NCBI GenBank assembly: GCA_963752495.1
Contig: CAVVYJ010000003.1
Location: forward strand, 186,001 to 250,000
Length of the DNA stretch: 64,000 nucleotides
Origin: CAVVYJ01 sp963752495
GTDB lineage: Bacteria; Pseudomonadota; Gammaproteobacteria; Burkholderiales; Methylophilaceae
Direction of reading: 5' to 3'
The position numbers and the translations under genes are program-made. Numbering within the stretch: the first letter of the stretch is position 1; every line of letters begins with the position of its first letter. This document shows, in pieces, positions 1-9,614 of this stretch. Below the pieces are notes generated by a model. It was not told where the DNA came from. It ran no database searches and worked only from the letters and a program-made list of their open reading frames with translations.

Positions 1-190
1 AGAAAATAATCAACAACGTGAGCAAAACCCCCAGCCCAGGCACACTAAAACCAAACAAAATTTTAGGCTGCCAAGCCTCTGGAAGTAGTAACAGGCTCTG
101 GTCTAACGTTTGAACGAGCGTGCTCACCACCCAAACGGTGATAAACAGCGGCACAAGCACCAACAAACCAGTAATAAAATATTTTTTCAT
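1..190 (-). CDS. DUF502 family membrane protein, N-terminal part (cut by window edge)
   Basis: The first 63 residues are visible, starting MKKYFITGLLVLVPLFITVW and running off the left edge. A hydrophobic segment spans about residues 5-25 and a second begins near residue 50, as in the DUF502 integral membrane family, whose function is unknown. The ATG lies just 13 nt after the fmdB stop on the same strand. In betaproteobacteria an fmdB-DUF502-aspS order is common (family knowledge), so aspS may follow outside the window. The identification rests on the N-terminus and context only. Confidence 0.75.
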   Translation of the reverse strand, partial: MKKYFITGLLVLVPLFITVWVVSTLVQTLDQSLLLLPEAWQPKILFGFSVPGLGVLLTLLIIF

Positions 191-203
191 TTAATTCAAT
201 CAG

Positions 204-476
204 TTAATGGCAAGCACAGCCAGGCGCGCAGCTGGCAGGCGCCGGTGTTTCTGACTTGGTTTCAGCACTTGCGGGCTCTGCAGAAGTTTTATTTTTACTT
301 TTAAAATCTGTGGCATACCAGCCACTACCAGTGAGCTGAAAGCTAGGTGCTGAAAGCATTTTTTCAAATGTATCCTGCTTACATTGCGGACAAGCGGTAA
401 CATTCGCATCACTCACTTTGCGCATTAATTCAGTTATATAGCCGCAGCTTTTACACTTAAAATCATATATTGGCAT
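204..476 (-). CDS. FmdB family zinc-ribbon regulatory protein
   Basis: A 90-residue protein beginning MPIYDFKCKSCGY. It has the family's two Cys pairs, C8-x2-C11-G and C29-x2-C32, which form a small zinc ribbon. The C-terminal third is low complexity (Ala, Glu, Thr, Ser) and ends in a Cys-rich tail, CAPGCACH. The family is named after a putative regulator of formamidase and its real role is unclear. It is the first gene of a short minus-strand unit with the DUF502 gene and diverges from the FecR-domain gene. Confidence 0.9.
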   Translation of the reverse strand: MPIYDFKCKSCGYITELMRKVSDANVTACPQCKQDTFEKMLSAPSFQLTGSGWYATDFKSKNKTSAEPASAETKSETPAPASCAPGCACH

Positions 477-600
477 GATTTTCGCTTATTTCTATGCTTA
501 ATAGGGAAAACAAGATTATAACTGATGTCAACTAAATGTTTAATTGATTGTTATTAGACATTTAAAGCGGCAAATAATAAAAAACCCAACGGGGAACGTT

Positions 601-2043
601 ATGCTACTTTCAAAAGTAAAATTTTTAAACCTACTTCTGCTTGCTATAAGCATGTGTTTTGCACAAGTTGCTTTTGCAAACTCTGTAGGTACCGTGATTT
701 TTATCACTGGCGATGTTTCAGTTAAACGTGCCGACAGCTCCGTTATCCAGGCGGAAAAAAACCTCTCGCTTAATGGTGGCGATACCATTGAGACGCGCCA
801 GGGCCGAGTGCAATTCTCACTTGTAGATGGTGGCAGAATCTCGCTGCAGCCCAATAGCATTTTCAAAATCAATAAATATGAATTTTCTGGCAAAGAAGAT
901 GGTAGCGAATTTGCGTTTATGGAGCTCATAAAAGGTGGCTTACGCACTATTACCGGCTTAATCGGCCATAAAAACCGCGACCGATATCAGCTAAAAACTG
1001 CCGTTGCAACCATTGGTATTCGCGGCACAGAATTTACCGTTAACTTCAACGATAACCAGTTTTTAATGACCACCAACCATGGTAGCGTGGATGTTTGTAA
1101 TGGCACAGGATGCTTGAACGCAATCACGGGGCAATCAATATCTGTGAGCGGGCCAAATGGCGCACCTAAGTTCAGCAATAAAGCTGCCGTTGCTGCAGCC
1201 GAAGCCCCAGCAAGTTCAAGCAAGCCTATCTTTAGCGTCAGCGATCCAATTAACGCTGGCGGTATACCTAATTCTATTATTGAATCCTTGAATTCAAATG
1301 GCCCAATCAGCAATCTTAAATCAGGTACACTTGTTGCAGTTTTTAGTGACATCGGAAATGGTGTCGCTAATTTTGTGATTGAGCCAAATTTACAAATTGG
1401 GGCTAACGGTCAACTCACTGATATTAACTACAACCCATCTGCTTCTGACAAATTTGAACTGAGCCCAGTTGCTTTCTCAAGCTACAACACAGACGGTATT
1501 GTAGCTTGGGGGCAGGCAATCTCCGGCACATACAACTACACAAGTGGTGGCAATGTACTTGATGTGGGAGATGGTATTCAAAAGTTTGATTACATTGTTG
1601 GTGCCACACCGAGCCCTGGCGTGCTTGCGAATTTAACGGGTACTTATCAAATCTTTGCTTCTACCGCTCCCTTTCTAGTTACGAGTAGCGCTACCACCAC
1701 AGCAGGTAGCGCTAATTCTCTCAACGGCGGCACATTGAATTTTAATTTCACGAATCAAACTTTTGGCTACAACTTTCAAGTTTTGGCAGCCAGCAATACC
1801 TTTTTGTTATCAAATTCTAATGCTAGTCTAAGCGGTATCAATCCCAACTTTACGGCTGGTGGCACTGTTACTTCGCTTACCAATGGCAATGCAATTTGCC
1901 AAACAGGCTGCACTGGCGCGTTAGGTGGCAATCTTGTTCAAGGTTCATTCCTAGGCGCTAACGGTGAGCGTATTGGCTTGCAATATGGATTTTATGTACC
2001 GGGGTTAGCTGGCAGTATTTATGGTGGTGCAGTTTTAAAATAA
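601..2043 (+). CDS. secreted FecR-domain protein with C-terminal barrel-like domain
   Basis: About 480 residues. The ATG at 601 is chosen because a clean signal peptide follows it (MLLSKVKFLNLLLLAISMCF...AFA) and GGGG precedes it; an in-frame upstream start at 544 would put polar residues before the signal. A FecR domain covers roughly residues 30-150, with its typical GDTIETRQGRVQ and TAVATIGIRGTEF blocks. The rest is Gly/Ser/Asn-rich and ends with GERIGLQYGF and a short Tyr/Gly strand, which resembles the final strands of transferrin-binding-protein-like beta barrels. No sigma factor gene adjoins it, so a FecI/FecR signalling role is unlikely. An extracytoplasmic or surface role is inferred. 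Confidence 0.75.
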   Translation: MLLSKVKFLNLLLLAISMCFAQVAFANSVGTVIFITGDVSVKRADSSVIQAEKNLSLNGGDTIETRQGRVQFSLVDGGRISLQPNSIFKINKYEFSGKEDGSEFAFMELIKGGLRTITGLIGHKNRDRYQLKTAVATIGIRGTEFTVNFNDNQFLMTTNHGSVDVCNGTGCLNAITGQSISVSGPNGAPKFSNKAAVAAAEAPASSSKPIFSVSDPINAGGIPNSIIESLNSNGPISNLKSGTLVAVFSDIGNGVANFVIEPNLQIGANGQLTDINYNPSASDKFELSPVAFSSYNTDGIVAWGQAISGTYNYTSGGNVLDVGDGIQKFDYIVGATPSPGVLANLTGTYQIFASTAPFLVTSSATTTAGSANSLNGGTLNFNFTNQTFGYNFQVLAASNTFLLSNSNASLSGINPNFTAGGTVTSLTNGNAICQTGCTGALGGNLVQGSFLGANGERIGLQYGFYVPGLAGSIYGGAVLK

Positions 2044-2061
2044 GTTGAACACCATAAATTT

Positions 2062-2107
2062 AAACATCATAAAAAAGCCCGCAATTGCGGGCTTTTTTAT
2101 GATGTTT
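2062..2107. terminator. bidirectional intrinsic terminator
   Basis: A perfect 46-nt palindrome whose GC-rich core (AAAGCCCGCAATTGCGGGC) is flanked by A and T runs on both sides. It lies between the convergent FecR-domain gene and ssb, so it can terminate transcription from both directions. Confidence 0.93.
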
Positions 2108-2110
2108 AAT

Positions 2111-2605
2111 TTAAAACGGAATATCATCCTCAAAATTATCAAATGCAGCACCGCCAGCAGGCGCGCCAGTGTTGGCTGCTGGGGCAGGTTGATTTGATGA
2201 TTGACGTTGCGGCGCTTGATTAAAGTCCTCAGGAGCATCTGCTTGACCACCGTCGTAGCTCGCACCACCGCCATCGCCCTTGCTGCCGAGCATTTGCATA
2301 TTGTCACCGATAATCTCTGTCGTGTAGCGGGTCACACCGTCTTTTTCCCATTTGCGCGTTTGTAAACGGCCTTCCACATAAACTGGGCGACCTTTTTTAA
2401 GGTATTCGCCCGCAATTTCCGCAAGCTTGCGGTACATCACAATGTTATGCCACTCGGTCTTCTCTTGCTTTACGCCAGATTTATCTTTCCAGTTTTCAGT
2501 CGTAGCTATACTAAAATTGCACACTGCTTCGCCATTTGGCATATAGCGCACCTCGGGATCACGTCCTAAATTTCCTACTAAAATAACCTTGTTTACCGAT
2601 GCCAT
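2111..2605 (-). CDS. ssb: single-stranded DNA-binding protein
   Basis: A 164-residue protein starting MASVNKVILVGNLGRDPEVR, the canonical SSB N-terminus. An OB fold occupies about residues 1-110, followed by a Gly/Gln/Pro-rich linker and the acidic tip EDDIPF that docks partner proteins of replication and repair. The length is normal for proteobacterial SSB. The start overlaps the MFS stop by one base (TAATG), so the two are translationally linked, and uvrA is divergent beyond. Grouping of ssb and uvrA is usual in proteobacteria and fits a DNA-repair neighbourhood. Confidence 0.97.
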   Translation of the reverse strand: MASVNKVILVGNLGRDPEVRYMPNGEAVCNFSIATTENWKDKSGVKQEKTEWHNIVMYRKLAEIAGEYLKKGRPVYVEGRLQTRKWEKDGVTRYTTEIIGDNMQMLGSKGDGGGASYDGGQADAPEDFNQAPQRQSSNQPAPAANTGAPAGGAAFDNFEDDIPF

Positions 2606-3999
2606 TATTTGCTCCCTATCAATTTCATTATATTTTGCTCTATTGCGGCTTGCGCTTCAATGCTTTGTTGATTATTAATTTTAACCATTAACGTACTTTC
2701 CTTCGCAATCGCCACCACCTCTTGCACCCCAGACATTTTCGCGATATTGCTGGCAAGCTCTTTCGCTTGCGAGTCATTAGTTAACGCAACATGATACATC
2801 TTAGTTTTAACGCTAGGTGGCGATTTCATGCCGAAAGCAAGCAACAGCCAGATACCCATCAACGATGCGCAAAACACAAACACAGCAGAAAATCCGTAGC
2901 GGCTAGATAAATAACCGCCGACAACTGCACCCAAAAAAACCCCGAACGATTGCGCCGTATTATGTACGCCAATCGCAGTGCCTTTATAGGCAGCTGGCGC
3001 CATTTTTGAAATAAGCGAAGGCAAAGAAGCCTCGAGCATATTGAAAGCAGTAAAATAAATTAGGAGAGAAATCACCACACCCCAAAAAAGATGAATGGTC
3101 TCTGCAAACATTAATTGTGCAAATAACATTAACGCCACCGCGCCAATAAACACTGGCTTTAACTTGGCACGCTTTTCCGCATAGATTATTGCAGGCAGCA
3201 TCAATACAAACGAGGCAATAAGCACTGGCAAATAGACTATCCAGTGCTGATTTTCGCTCATACCGCTGGTTTCTTTTAATGCAAATGGCACCACGATAAA
3301 CATCGCCATTTGTGCTCCATGCAAGCAGAATGTACCAAAATTAAGTCGCAATAATTGTGTGTCACTCAGCACATCTTTAATTTTATTCGGTGCTGTTTGT
3401 GCATCCGAATGGAAATGGCTATTGATAGGATCTGGCACCAAAAATTTCACCACTCCCATCGCCAACAACGACAATATTGCCGTCATCCAAAAAATACCCG
3501 GCACGCCTATCCACTGATTCAACAACGGCCCAGCCACTAATGACAACGCAAACGTAATGCCAATCGTTCCACCTATCATTGCCATGGCTTTAGTGCGGTG
3601 TTCCTCGCGCGTTAAATCCGCCACAAGCGCCGTTACCACAGCAGAAACTGCTCCCGCCCCTTGTATAGCACGCCCGATGATGACGGTAATAATATCCGTG
3701 CCCATCGCTGCAACTATACTACCGATGACAAATAAGATTAATCCCACATAAATGACTTTTTTACGACCATATTTGTCGCTTGCCATACCGAAAGGCAGCT
3801 GCAAAAGCACTTGTGTTAATCCATATGCACCAAGCGCTAAGCCAATCATAGTGTGGTCTTTGCCACCTTCGAGCGTTTCAGCATAAATGGCAAAAATCGG
3901 CAAAATTAAAAACATACCGAGCATGCGTAAACCATAAATTGAGGCAAGGCTGATTGTCGAGCGTAACTCGGTGCGCGACATCTTTTCGGAAATTTGCAT
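2605..3999 (-). CDS. MFS transporter (drug or metabolite exporter type)
   Basis: A 464-residue protein with about 12 hydrophobic segments. It carries the loop 2-3 signature of the major facilitator superfamily (GMASDKYGRKKVIYVG) and the family-type motif GRAIQGAGAVSAVV in helix 4-5. After the last helix there is a soluble tail of about 70 residues (from about 390) with alternating hydrophobic pattern. The substrate cannot be told from sequence; the group is usually annotated as a multidrug or arabinose-type exporter. It lies between ssb and uvrA, an order widespread in betaproteobacteria, and overlaps ssb by one base. Confidence 0.88.
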   Translation of the reverse strand: MQISEKMSRTELRSTISLASIYGLRMLGMFLILPIFAIYAETLEGGKDHTMIGLALGAYGLTQVLLQLPFGMASDKYGRKKVIYVGLILFVIGSIVAAMGTDIITVIIGRAIQGAGAVSAVVTALVADLTREEHRTKAMAMIGGTIGITFALSLVAGPLLNQWIGVPGIFWMTAILSLLAMGVVKFLVPDPINSHFHSDAQTAPNKIKDVLSDTQLLRLNFGTFCLHGAQMAMFIVVPFALKETSGMSENQHWIVYLPVLIASFVLMLPAIIYAEKRAKLKPVFIGAVALMLFAQLMFAETIHLFWGVVISLLIYFTAFNMLEASLPSLISKMAPAAYKGTAIGVHNTAQSFGVFLGAVVGGYLSSRYGFSAVFVFCASLMGIWLLLAFGMKSPPSVKTKMYHVALTNDSQAKELASNIAKMSGVQEVVAIAKESTLMVKINNQQSIEAQAAIEQNIMKLIGSK

Positions 4000-4067
4000 G
4001 AATGTTTTTGATGAATTCAGAATAATTGCGTATATTATCAGGTTGCCTCAATTTTCGTTAAAGCATA

Positions 4068-6885
4068 ATGGAATTTATTAAAGTTCGCGGTGCGCGCACG
4101 CACAACCTCAAAAACATTTCTCTGGATATTCCACGCAACAAACTCGTGGTTATCACAGGCTTGTCGGGCTCGGGAAAGTCCTCTCTGGCTTTTGATACGC
4201 TTTATGCAGAAGGTCAGCGCCGCTATGTGGAAAGCCTTTCTGCCTATGCGACGGCAATTTTTGGCACGTATGGATAAGCCTGATGTCGATTTAATTGAAG
4301 GTTTATCACCGGCAATCTCTATTGAGCAAAAGTCTACTAGTCACAATCCACGTTCTACTGTAGGCACCGTAACAGAAATTCATGATTATCTGCGCTTACT
4401 TTACGCGCGCGCAGGCGACCCTGAGTGTCCTGATCATGGCATTAAACTCGAGGCGCAGACTGTCAGCCAGATGGTCGACTCTGTCCTGAAGCTGCCCGAA
4501 GATACCAAGCTCATGATTTTGGCGCCTGTGGTCGCAAATCGCAAAGGCGAGCAACTGGATTTATTCGATGAACTTAAGGCACAAGGCTTTGTGCGCTTAA
4601 GAATTGACGGCAAAATTTACGAGATGGATGCGCTGCCACAGCTTGCCAAAACGACCAAGCATCATGTTGATGTGGTTGTGGATAGACTTAAAGTAAAAGA
4701 AGACATGAAACAGCGCATTGCCGAGAGTCTCGAAACTGCGCTGCGTTTGGCAGATGGCAAAGCCATTGCGCTGGAAATGGACAACGAAAAAGAGCATTTG
4801 TTTTCAGCCAAATTTTCCTGCCCCGTTTGTGATTACTCACTTGCTGAATTGGAGCCGCGACTGTTCAGCTTTAACAATCCTATGGGCGCATGTCCAAAAT
4901 GTGACGGCTTAGGTAATGTAAGCTTTTTTGACCCAAAACGTGTGGTTGCTTTTCCTCACCTGTCACTTGCAAGCGGCGCCATTAAAGGTTGGGACAAGCG
5001 AAATCAGTTCTATTTTCAAATGCTCTCCAGCTTGGCCGAACACTATCATTTTGATTTGGAAACACCATTCGAAAAGCTGTCTGAAGAAGCCCAAAGTGTT
5101 CTACTAAATGGCTCTGGTCGCGAACAGATTGCATTTAGATATTTAAACGAGCGCGGCACATTTTTTAGCAAAACGCACACTTTCGAAGGCATTTTAAACA
5201 ACTTGCAGCGCCGCTACCGTGAAAGTGATTCTATGGCGGTACGCGATGAGCTCGCCAAATATATTAATGCCGCAACTTGCCCTGATTGCAATGGCACGCG
5301 CTTACGTCGCGAGGCACGCCATGTAAAAGTAGGCGGTAAGAATATCCACGAAATATGCGAAATGCCGCTTAAACAAGCGCTTACTTTTTTTGAGAAAATT
5401 GTGCTTGTAGGCGCAAAACTAGCGATTGCCGACAAAATCGTGAAAGAAATTGAAAACCGCCTGAAGTTTTTAACCAATGTCGGGCTTGAGTATTTATCCT
5501 TATCACGCTCTGCAGAGACTTTATCCGGTGGAGAAGCGCAGCGTATCAGGCTTGCAAGCCAGATTGGTAGCGGCCTTACTGGCGTCATGTATGTGTTGGA
5601 CGAGCCTTCTATTGGCTTACATCAACGTGACAACGACCGACTGCTAGACACACTTAAACGCCTGCGAGACATCGGCAACAGCGTAATTGTGGTGGAGCAT
5701 GACCAGGATGCGATTATGTCTGCCGACTATGTTGTAGATATTGGACCTGGGGCTGGCGAGCACGGTGGGCAAATTGTTGCTGAAGGCACTCCAGAAGAGG
5801 TGCAAGCCAATGCAAAGTCACTTACTGGCCAATATTTGAGCGGCAAGAAGAAAATAACATACAACGCACTACGCACCTCACCTGACCCAAAGCGCTGGTT
5901 AAAACTTGACCATGCTACCGGCAATAACCTGAAAGATGTCTCCGTACAAATTCCTGTTGGGCTGCTCACCTGCATTACCGGCGTTTCTGGCAGCGGAAAA
6001 TCCACGCTGATTAATGACACGCTCTACCGCGCTGTCGCTCAACATTTATATGGAAGCAGTACAGAACCTGCGCCATTTGGCGAGATTGATGGTTTGGCAT
6101 TTTTCGATAAAGTTGTAGATGTTGACCAAAGCCCGATTGGCCGAACCCCCAGATCGAATCCCGCAACCTATACGGGCTTATTCACACCGATTCGCGATTT
6201 ATTTGCCGCAGTGCCTGAAAGCCGCGCACGTGGCTACGGGCCTGGCAGATACTCATTTAACGTCAAAGGCGGAAGATGTGAGGCCTGCCAAGGTGATGGT
6301 GTGATTCGTGTTGAAATGCACTTTTTGCCTGATGTGTATGTGCCATGTGACGTATGCAAAGGGCAGCGTTACAACCGCGAAACTTTAGAAATCAATTTCA
6401 AAGGTAAAAATATTCGCGAAGTTTTAGAAATGACGGTGGAACAAGCGCACGTGTTTTTTAGTGCACAGCCTGTCATCTCCCGCAAGCTAAAAACTTTGCT
6501 GGATGTTGGTTTGGGCTATATCACACTAGGACAAAGTGCGACAACGCTATCTGGTGGCGAAGCACAACGCGTCAAACTTTCCCTAGAACTCAGCAAACGC
6601 GATACTGGGCGTACGTTGTATATTTTAGATGAGCCGACAACTGGCTTGCACTTTGCTGATATTCAATTATTGTTGGATGTGATTCACCGACTACGTGATG
6701 CGGGTAATACCATCATTATCATCGAACACAATATGGATGTGATTAAAACTGCAGACTGGCTAATAGATATGGGTCCGGAAGGTGGTGATGGCGGCGGCAT
6801 GGTGATTGCTGAGGGTACGCCAGAAGATATTGCAAAAAGCACGAAAAGTTACACTGGGAAGTATCTAAAACCCTTGTTAATTTAA
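4068..6885 (+). CDS. uvrA: excinuclease ABC subunit A (one-base frameshift near 4251)
   Basis: UvrA recognises damaged DNA and loads UvrB in nucleotide excision repair. The sequence shows both ABC modules: Walker A GLSGSGKSSL near residue 31 and GVSGSGKSTL near 640, ABC signatures LSGGEAQRIRLA and LSGGEAQRVKL, and zinc-finger Cys pairs (CPVCDY, CPKCDG, CEACQGDG). The first 61 residues (MEFIKVRGARTHNLK...) are in a different frame from the rest. Removing the A at 4251 joins them as SAYARQFLARMDKPD, giving about 938 residues, the normal length. A sequence error is the likely explanation. It diverges from the MFS gene; no LexA box was recognised upstream. Confidence 0.95.
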
Positions 6886-6895
6886 GGTATGGTTA

Positions 6896-7120
6896 ATGAA
6901 AATCCCACAAAAATACAGCAACCTGTTGTTTGCTTTTATCATGTCCGTGTTGATGGCAACCCTGATGACCTTCATTGTAACCATTAAACTCACAGGTCTA
7001 AATGCTGGCTTTACTCTCCGCTGGCTAAACGCCTTTTTAACTGCTTGGCCAATTGCATTCCCGGCCATTTTATTGCTTGCGCCAGTTACAAGAAAGCTGG
7101 TTGCAAAACTTACAAGCTAA
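6896..7120 (+). CDS. DUF2798 family small membrane protein
   Basis: A 74-residue protein starting MKIPQKYSNLLFAFIMSVLM, with two hydrophobic helices (about 10-32 and 45-65), typical of the DUF2798 family of unknown function. It follows uvrA by 10 nt on the same strand and could share its transcript. Its stop codon overlaps the stop of the convergent HDOD gene by 3-4 nt (CTAA at 7117-7120). Confidence 0.8.
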   Translation: MKIPQKYSNLLFAFIMSVLMATLMTFIVTIKLTGLNAGFTLRWLNAFLTAWPIAFPAILLLAPVTRKLVAKLTS

Positions 7121-7944
7121 ATAAAACTTTCTGCCTCCCGCACTAAATCTCTAAAAGACTCAATCCTGTCTATCCACTCGATGCGGTGGAACTGAAGTGC
7201 ACTAATTACATCTGGATTAAGTGTTTCCGCAATATATTTGGATTCTGCTTCCATTTCCAGTCCAAATGAAATATGGGCAGCCATATACACTACAGGCGCA
7301 AGTGCGCATGCTTTGGGGTTTAGTGGGTCTGTGTAGTAACGAATGGCGCTTTGAATATCTTCTGGAAAATTCCAACGCCGTGCAAGCTGTTCGCCAACTT
7401 GGCAATGATCAATGCCAATTGTTGCATGCTCAACTGAGCTGCGCTCTAACACGCTGAGTCCTTTGCACATTTCAGCAATTCCTGTGCCCGCGCCTGGAAA
7501 TACGATATGAATTGGTAACTGGCCAATGTTATGCATTAGCGCAGCAATGTAAGCGGTTTCGGTTTCTTGCCTGCGCTCTTTAGCTATAAAGCGTGCAATG
7601 CTTGCACTTACCAAGCTATGTCTCCAAAACTTTTTCATATCTAGTCCTGGAACTATTGTAAATGCACCCGTCACGCCAGAGGCAATCACCAGCGTTCTTA
7701 AGCTATTTAGACCGATGAGAGAAATTGCATCATCAATATTCTGGATTTTTTTGCTGTGCCCGTAACAAGATGCATTTGATAATCGCAATACTTTGGCAGA
7801 AATTACAGGGTCACGCTCGATTTTTTCTACAATCTCTCTTATCTCGGCATCTTCGTCATTGAGTAGTTGAATGACTTCTTGAACCACCTTTGGCATCATC
7901 GGTAAATTGGTAATGCCTTCAAAAAAATTATCGATAACGTTCAT
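7117..7944 (-). CDS. HDOD domain-containing signalling protein
   Basis: A 275-residue protein. The HDOD domain begins near residue 12 (LPMMPKVVQEVIQLLNDEDA) and includes VISAKVLRLSNASCYG and ALMHNIGQLPI. HDOD proteins are cytoplasmic output modules related to HD phosphohydrolases but usually lacking the full metal-binding set; they act in c-di-GMP, motility or stress signalling. No receiver, EAL or GGDEF domain is attached, so the target is unknown. It is a single gene, convergent with the DUF2798 gene and upstream of mtgA on the same strand across about 100 nt. Confidence 0.88.
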   Translation of the reverse strand: MNVIDNFFEGITNLPMMPKVVQEVIQLLNDEDAEIREIVEKIERDPVISAKVLRLSNASCYGHSKKIQNIDDAISLIGLNSLRTLVIASGVTGAFTIVPGLDMKKFWRHSLVSASIARFIAKERRQETETAYIAALMHNIGQLPIHIVFPGAGTGIAEMCKGLSVLERSSVEHATIGIDHCQVGEQLARRWNFPEDIQSAIRYYTDPLNPKACALAPVVYMAAHISFGLEMEAESKYIAETLNPDVISALQFHRIEWIDRIESFRDLVREAESFI

Positions 7945-8047
7945 TGTGCGCCCCTTGTTTTTAGTTAGCTTGCGAAACTATTTTGAATAGTTTCAGATAT
8001 GCTAACCGCAAATTAGCCCAGATAATTTAATAAACAGACGGAGAAAA

Positions 8048-8779
8048 CTAGGGGATTTCTGCAAAGCGCATTCTGGCTTGTATGGTAGCCGTGCGGCGGT
8101 TTAGATACCGCGTTGTACGATGCGTGTCATAAAAACGCGGATTAGGTACCATTGCTGCTAGTCTGGCTGCCTGAGTTTTGCTTAGACCGCTCGCACTCAC
8201 CTTGAAATAATGGCGTGAGGCAGCCTCTGCACCAAAGACGCCATTGCCCCATTCAATTACATTGAGGTAAATTTCTAAAATACGTTTTTTGGTGAGCATA
8301 TGTTCCAGCATCAAAGTAATGATAACCTCTTCGCCTTTGCGCCATGGTGTGCGCTTGCTGGACAAAAACAGATTCTTGGCAAGTTGCTGACTAATCGTCG
8401 AGCCCCCTGCAACAAGCTTACCTTTTTTTAGATTTTTTTCGTAAGCCTTCTCAATACCCTCCCAATCAAAACCTTCATGAACCACGAATTTTGAATCTTC
8501 ACTCGCAACCACCGCACGTTTTAGATGGTTGGATATTTTAGAATAATCCACCCATTTGTATTTTAGCTCTGCGTCAGGATTTTTTTCTTGTATCGTCTCT
8601 AGACGCGTTTCCATAAATGCGCTGGAGGATGGATTAAATTTAATCCACCAACAAATATGTAAAAAAATCCAAAACTGGTAAACCAGCACAAAGATGATAA
8701 ATAGCACTAAAAAGCGCTTGAAGAGACCGCCAACACTTAGTGAAGTGTTCGGTGATTTGTAGAACAACCAGCGAATCAA
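8048..8779 (-). CDS. mtgA: monofunctional biosynthetic peptidoglycan transglycosylase
   Basis: A GT51 glycosyltransferase that polymerises lipid II into glycan strands at the inner membrane. It has one N-terminal membrane helix (FLVLFIIFVLVYQFWIFL) and the catalytic motifs ASEDSKFVVHEGFDW (catalytic Glu), GGSTISQQLAKNLFL and KRILEIYLNVIEWG. No transpeptidase domain is present, as expected for MtgA. The chosen start is a TTG at 8779 that overlaps the aroE stop as TTGA. The frame is open further upstream, to 8836, but only inside aroE. The length, about 243 residues, fits the family. Confidence 0.92.
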   Translation of the reverse strand: MIRWLFYKSPNTSLSVGGLFKRFLVLFIIFVLVYQFWIFLHICWWIKFNPSSSAFMETRLETIQEKNPDAELKYKWVDYSKISNHLKRAVVASEDSKFVVHEGFDWEGIEKAYEKNLKKGKLVAGGSTISQQLAKNLFLSSKRTPWRKGEEVIITLMLEHMLTKKRILEIYLNVIEWGNGVFGAEAASRHYFKVSASGLSKTQAARLAAMVPNPRFYDTHRTTRYLNRRTATIQARMRFAEIP

Positions 8780-9609
8780 TTGGCTTTTCTCAACATTTCG
8801 ATGACTGGCTTGGTTTTCGGACGCACACCGCGCCAAATGTAAAAAGCTTCTGCGGCTTGTTCCACCAGCATGCCTAGGCCATCAGAAACGCGAGCCCCCG
8901 CCGAGCGAGCTTGCTTCATAAAGGGTGTTTCGCGCCCGTACACCATGTCGTAGGCCAAACAGTTAGGCGCAAAAATTGAATCTGCTATTGGCAAGGCGAC
9001 ATCACTTAAACTTGCTGAAGTGGCGTTAATGACAATGTCAAAAGATTGATTTTCTAAGTCATCAAAGGCTTTGGTACTCACCGTCGTTATTGGGAATTTC
9101 GCATGAGTTTCTAACTTTTTTTGCATCATGAGCGCTTTTTCAAAAGTCCTATTTGCAAGCACTAAAATACTTGGCTTGGCTTCAAGAATTGGATGCAGAA
9201 CACCTTCTGCAGCACCGCCAGCACCTAACAGGAGCACTCGTTTATTTGCAATTTGGTAATTTTGATTACCCTCAATATCACGTAACAAGCCAACACCATC
9301 TGTATTGTCTTTAATAATACCTTCGCTGCTAAACGTTAAAGTATTTACAGCGCCTGCATCTACTACATTAGACTTGAAATCAATTTTACTCCACAACTTA
9401 AAAGCTTCGACTTTAAAAGGCACAGTCACATTGGCGCCTTTATACCCTTTTGCAATCAAATCTCGTACGGTTGCTTCAAAACCGTCTTTGGGCGCTAATA
9501 CTGCCTCATAGCTGATGTCTTGATTGGTTTCTTTGGCAAATTCAGCGTGAATTTGTGGCGATTTACTGTGCGCGATGGGGTTACCAATGACGGCATATTT
9601 ATCTGTCAT
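8776..9609 (-). CDS. aroE: shikimate dehydrogenase
   Basis: AroE reduces 3-dehydroshikimate to shikimate with NADPH in chorismate synthesis. It shows the substrate-binding segment NPIAHSKSPQIHAEF, the catalytic Lys in NVTVPFKVEAF, the NTDGVG motif and the nucleotide-binding loop LLLGAGGAAEG. The ATG at 9609 gives the canonical MTDKYAVIGNP start; a TTG at 9618, overlapping the rhodanese stop, is an alternative. About 277 residues, normal length. It lies between the rhodanese gene and mtgA in a tightly packed minus-strand unit. aroB and aroK are about 8 kb away. Confidence 0.95.
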   Translation of the reverse strand: MTDKYAVIGNPIAHSKSPQIHAEFAKETNQDISYEAVLAPKDGFEATVRDLIAKGYKGANVTVPFKVEAFKLWSKIDFKSNVVDAGAVNTLTFSSEGIIKDNTDGVGLLRDIEGNQNYQIANKRVLLLGAGGAAEGVLHPILEAKPSILVLANRTFEKALMMQKKLETHAKFPITTVSTKAFDDLENQSFDIVINATSASLSDVALPIADSIFAPNCLAYDMVYGRETPFMKQARSAGARVSDGLGMLVEQAAEAFYIWRGVRPKTKPVIEMLRKAN

Positions 9610-9614
9610 AAAAC

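Noticed and set aside
540..947. 135-residue minus-strand frame inside the FecR-domain gene
   Set aside because: It is antisense to the FecR domain, has no recognisable motif and is explained by codon structure of the real gene.
4000..4067. LexA (SOS) box before uvrA
   Set aside because: No CTG-N10-CAG element with the expected spacing was found.
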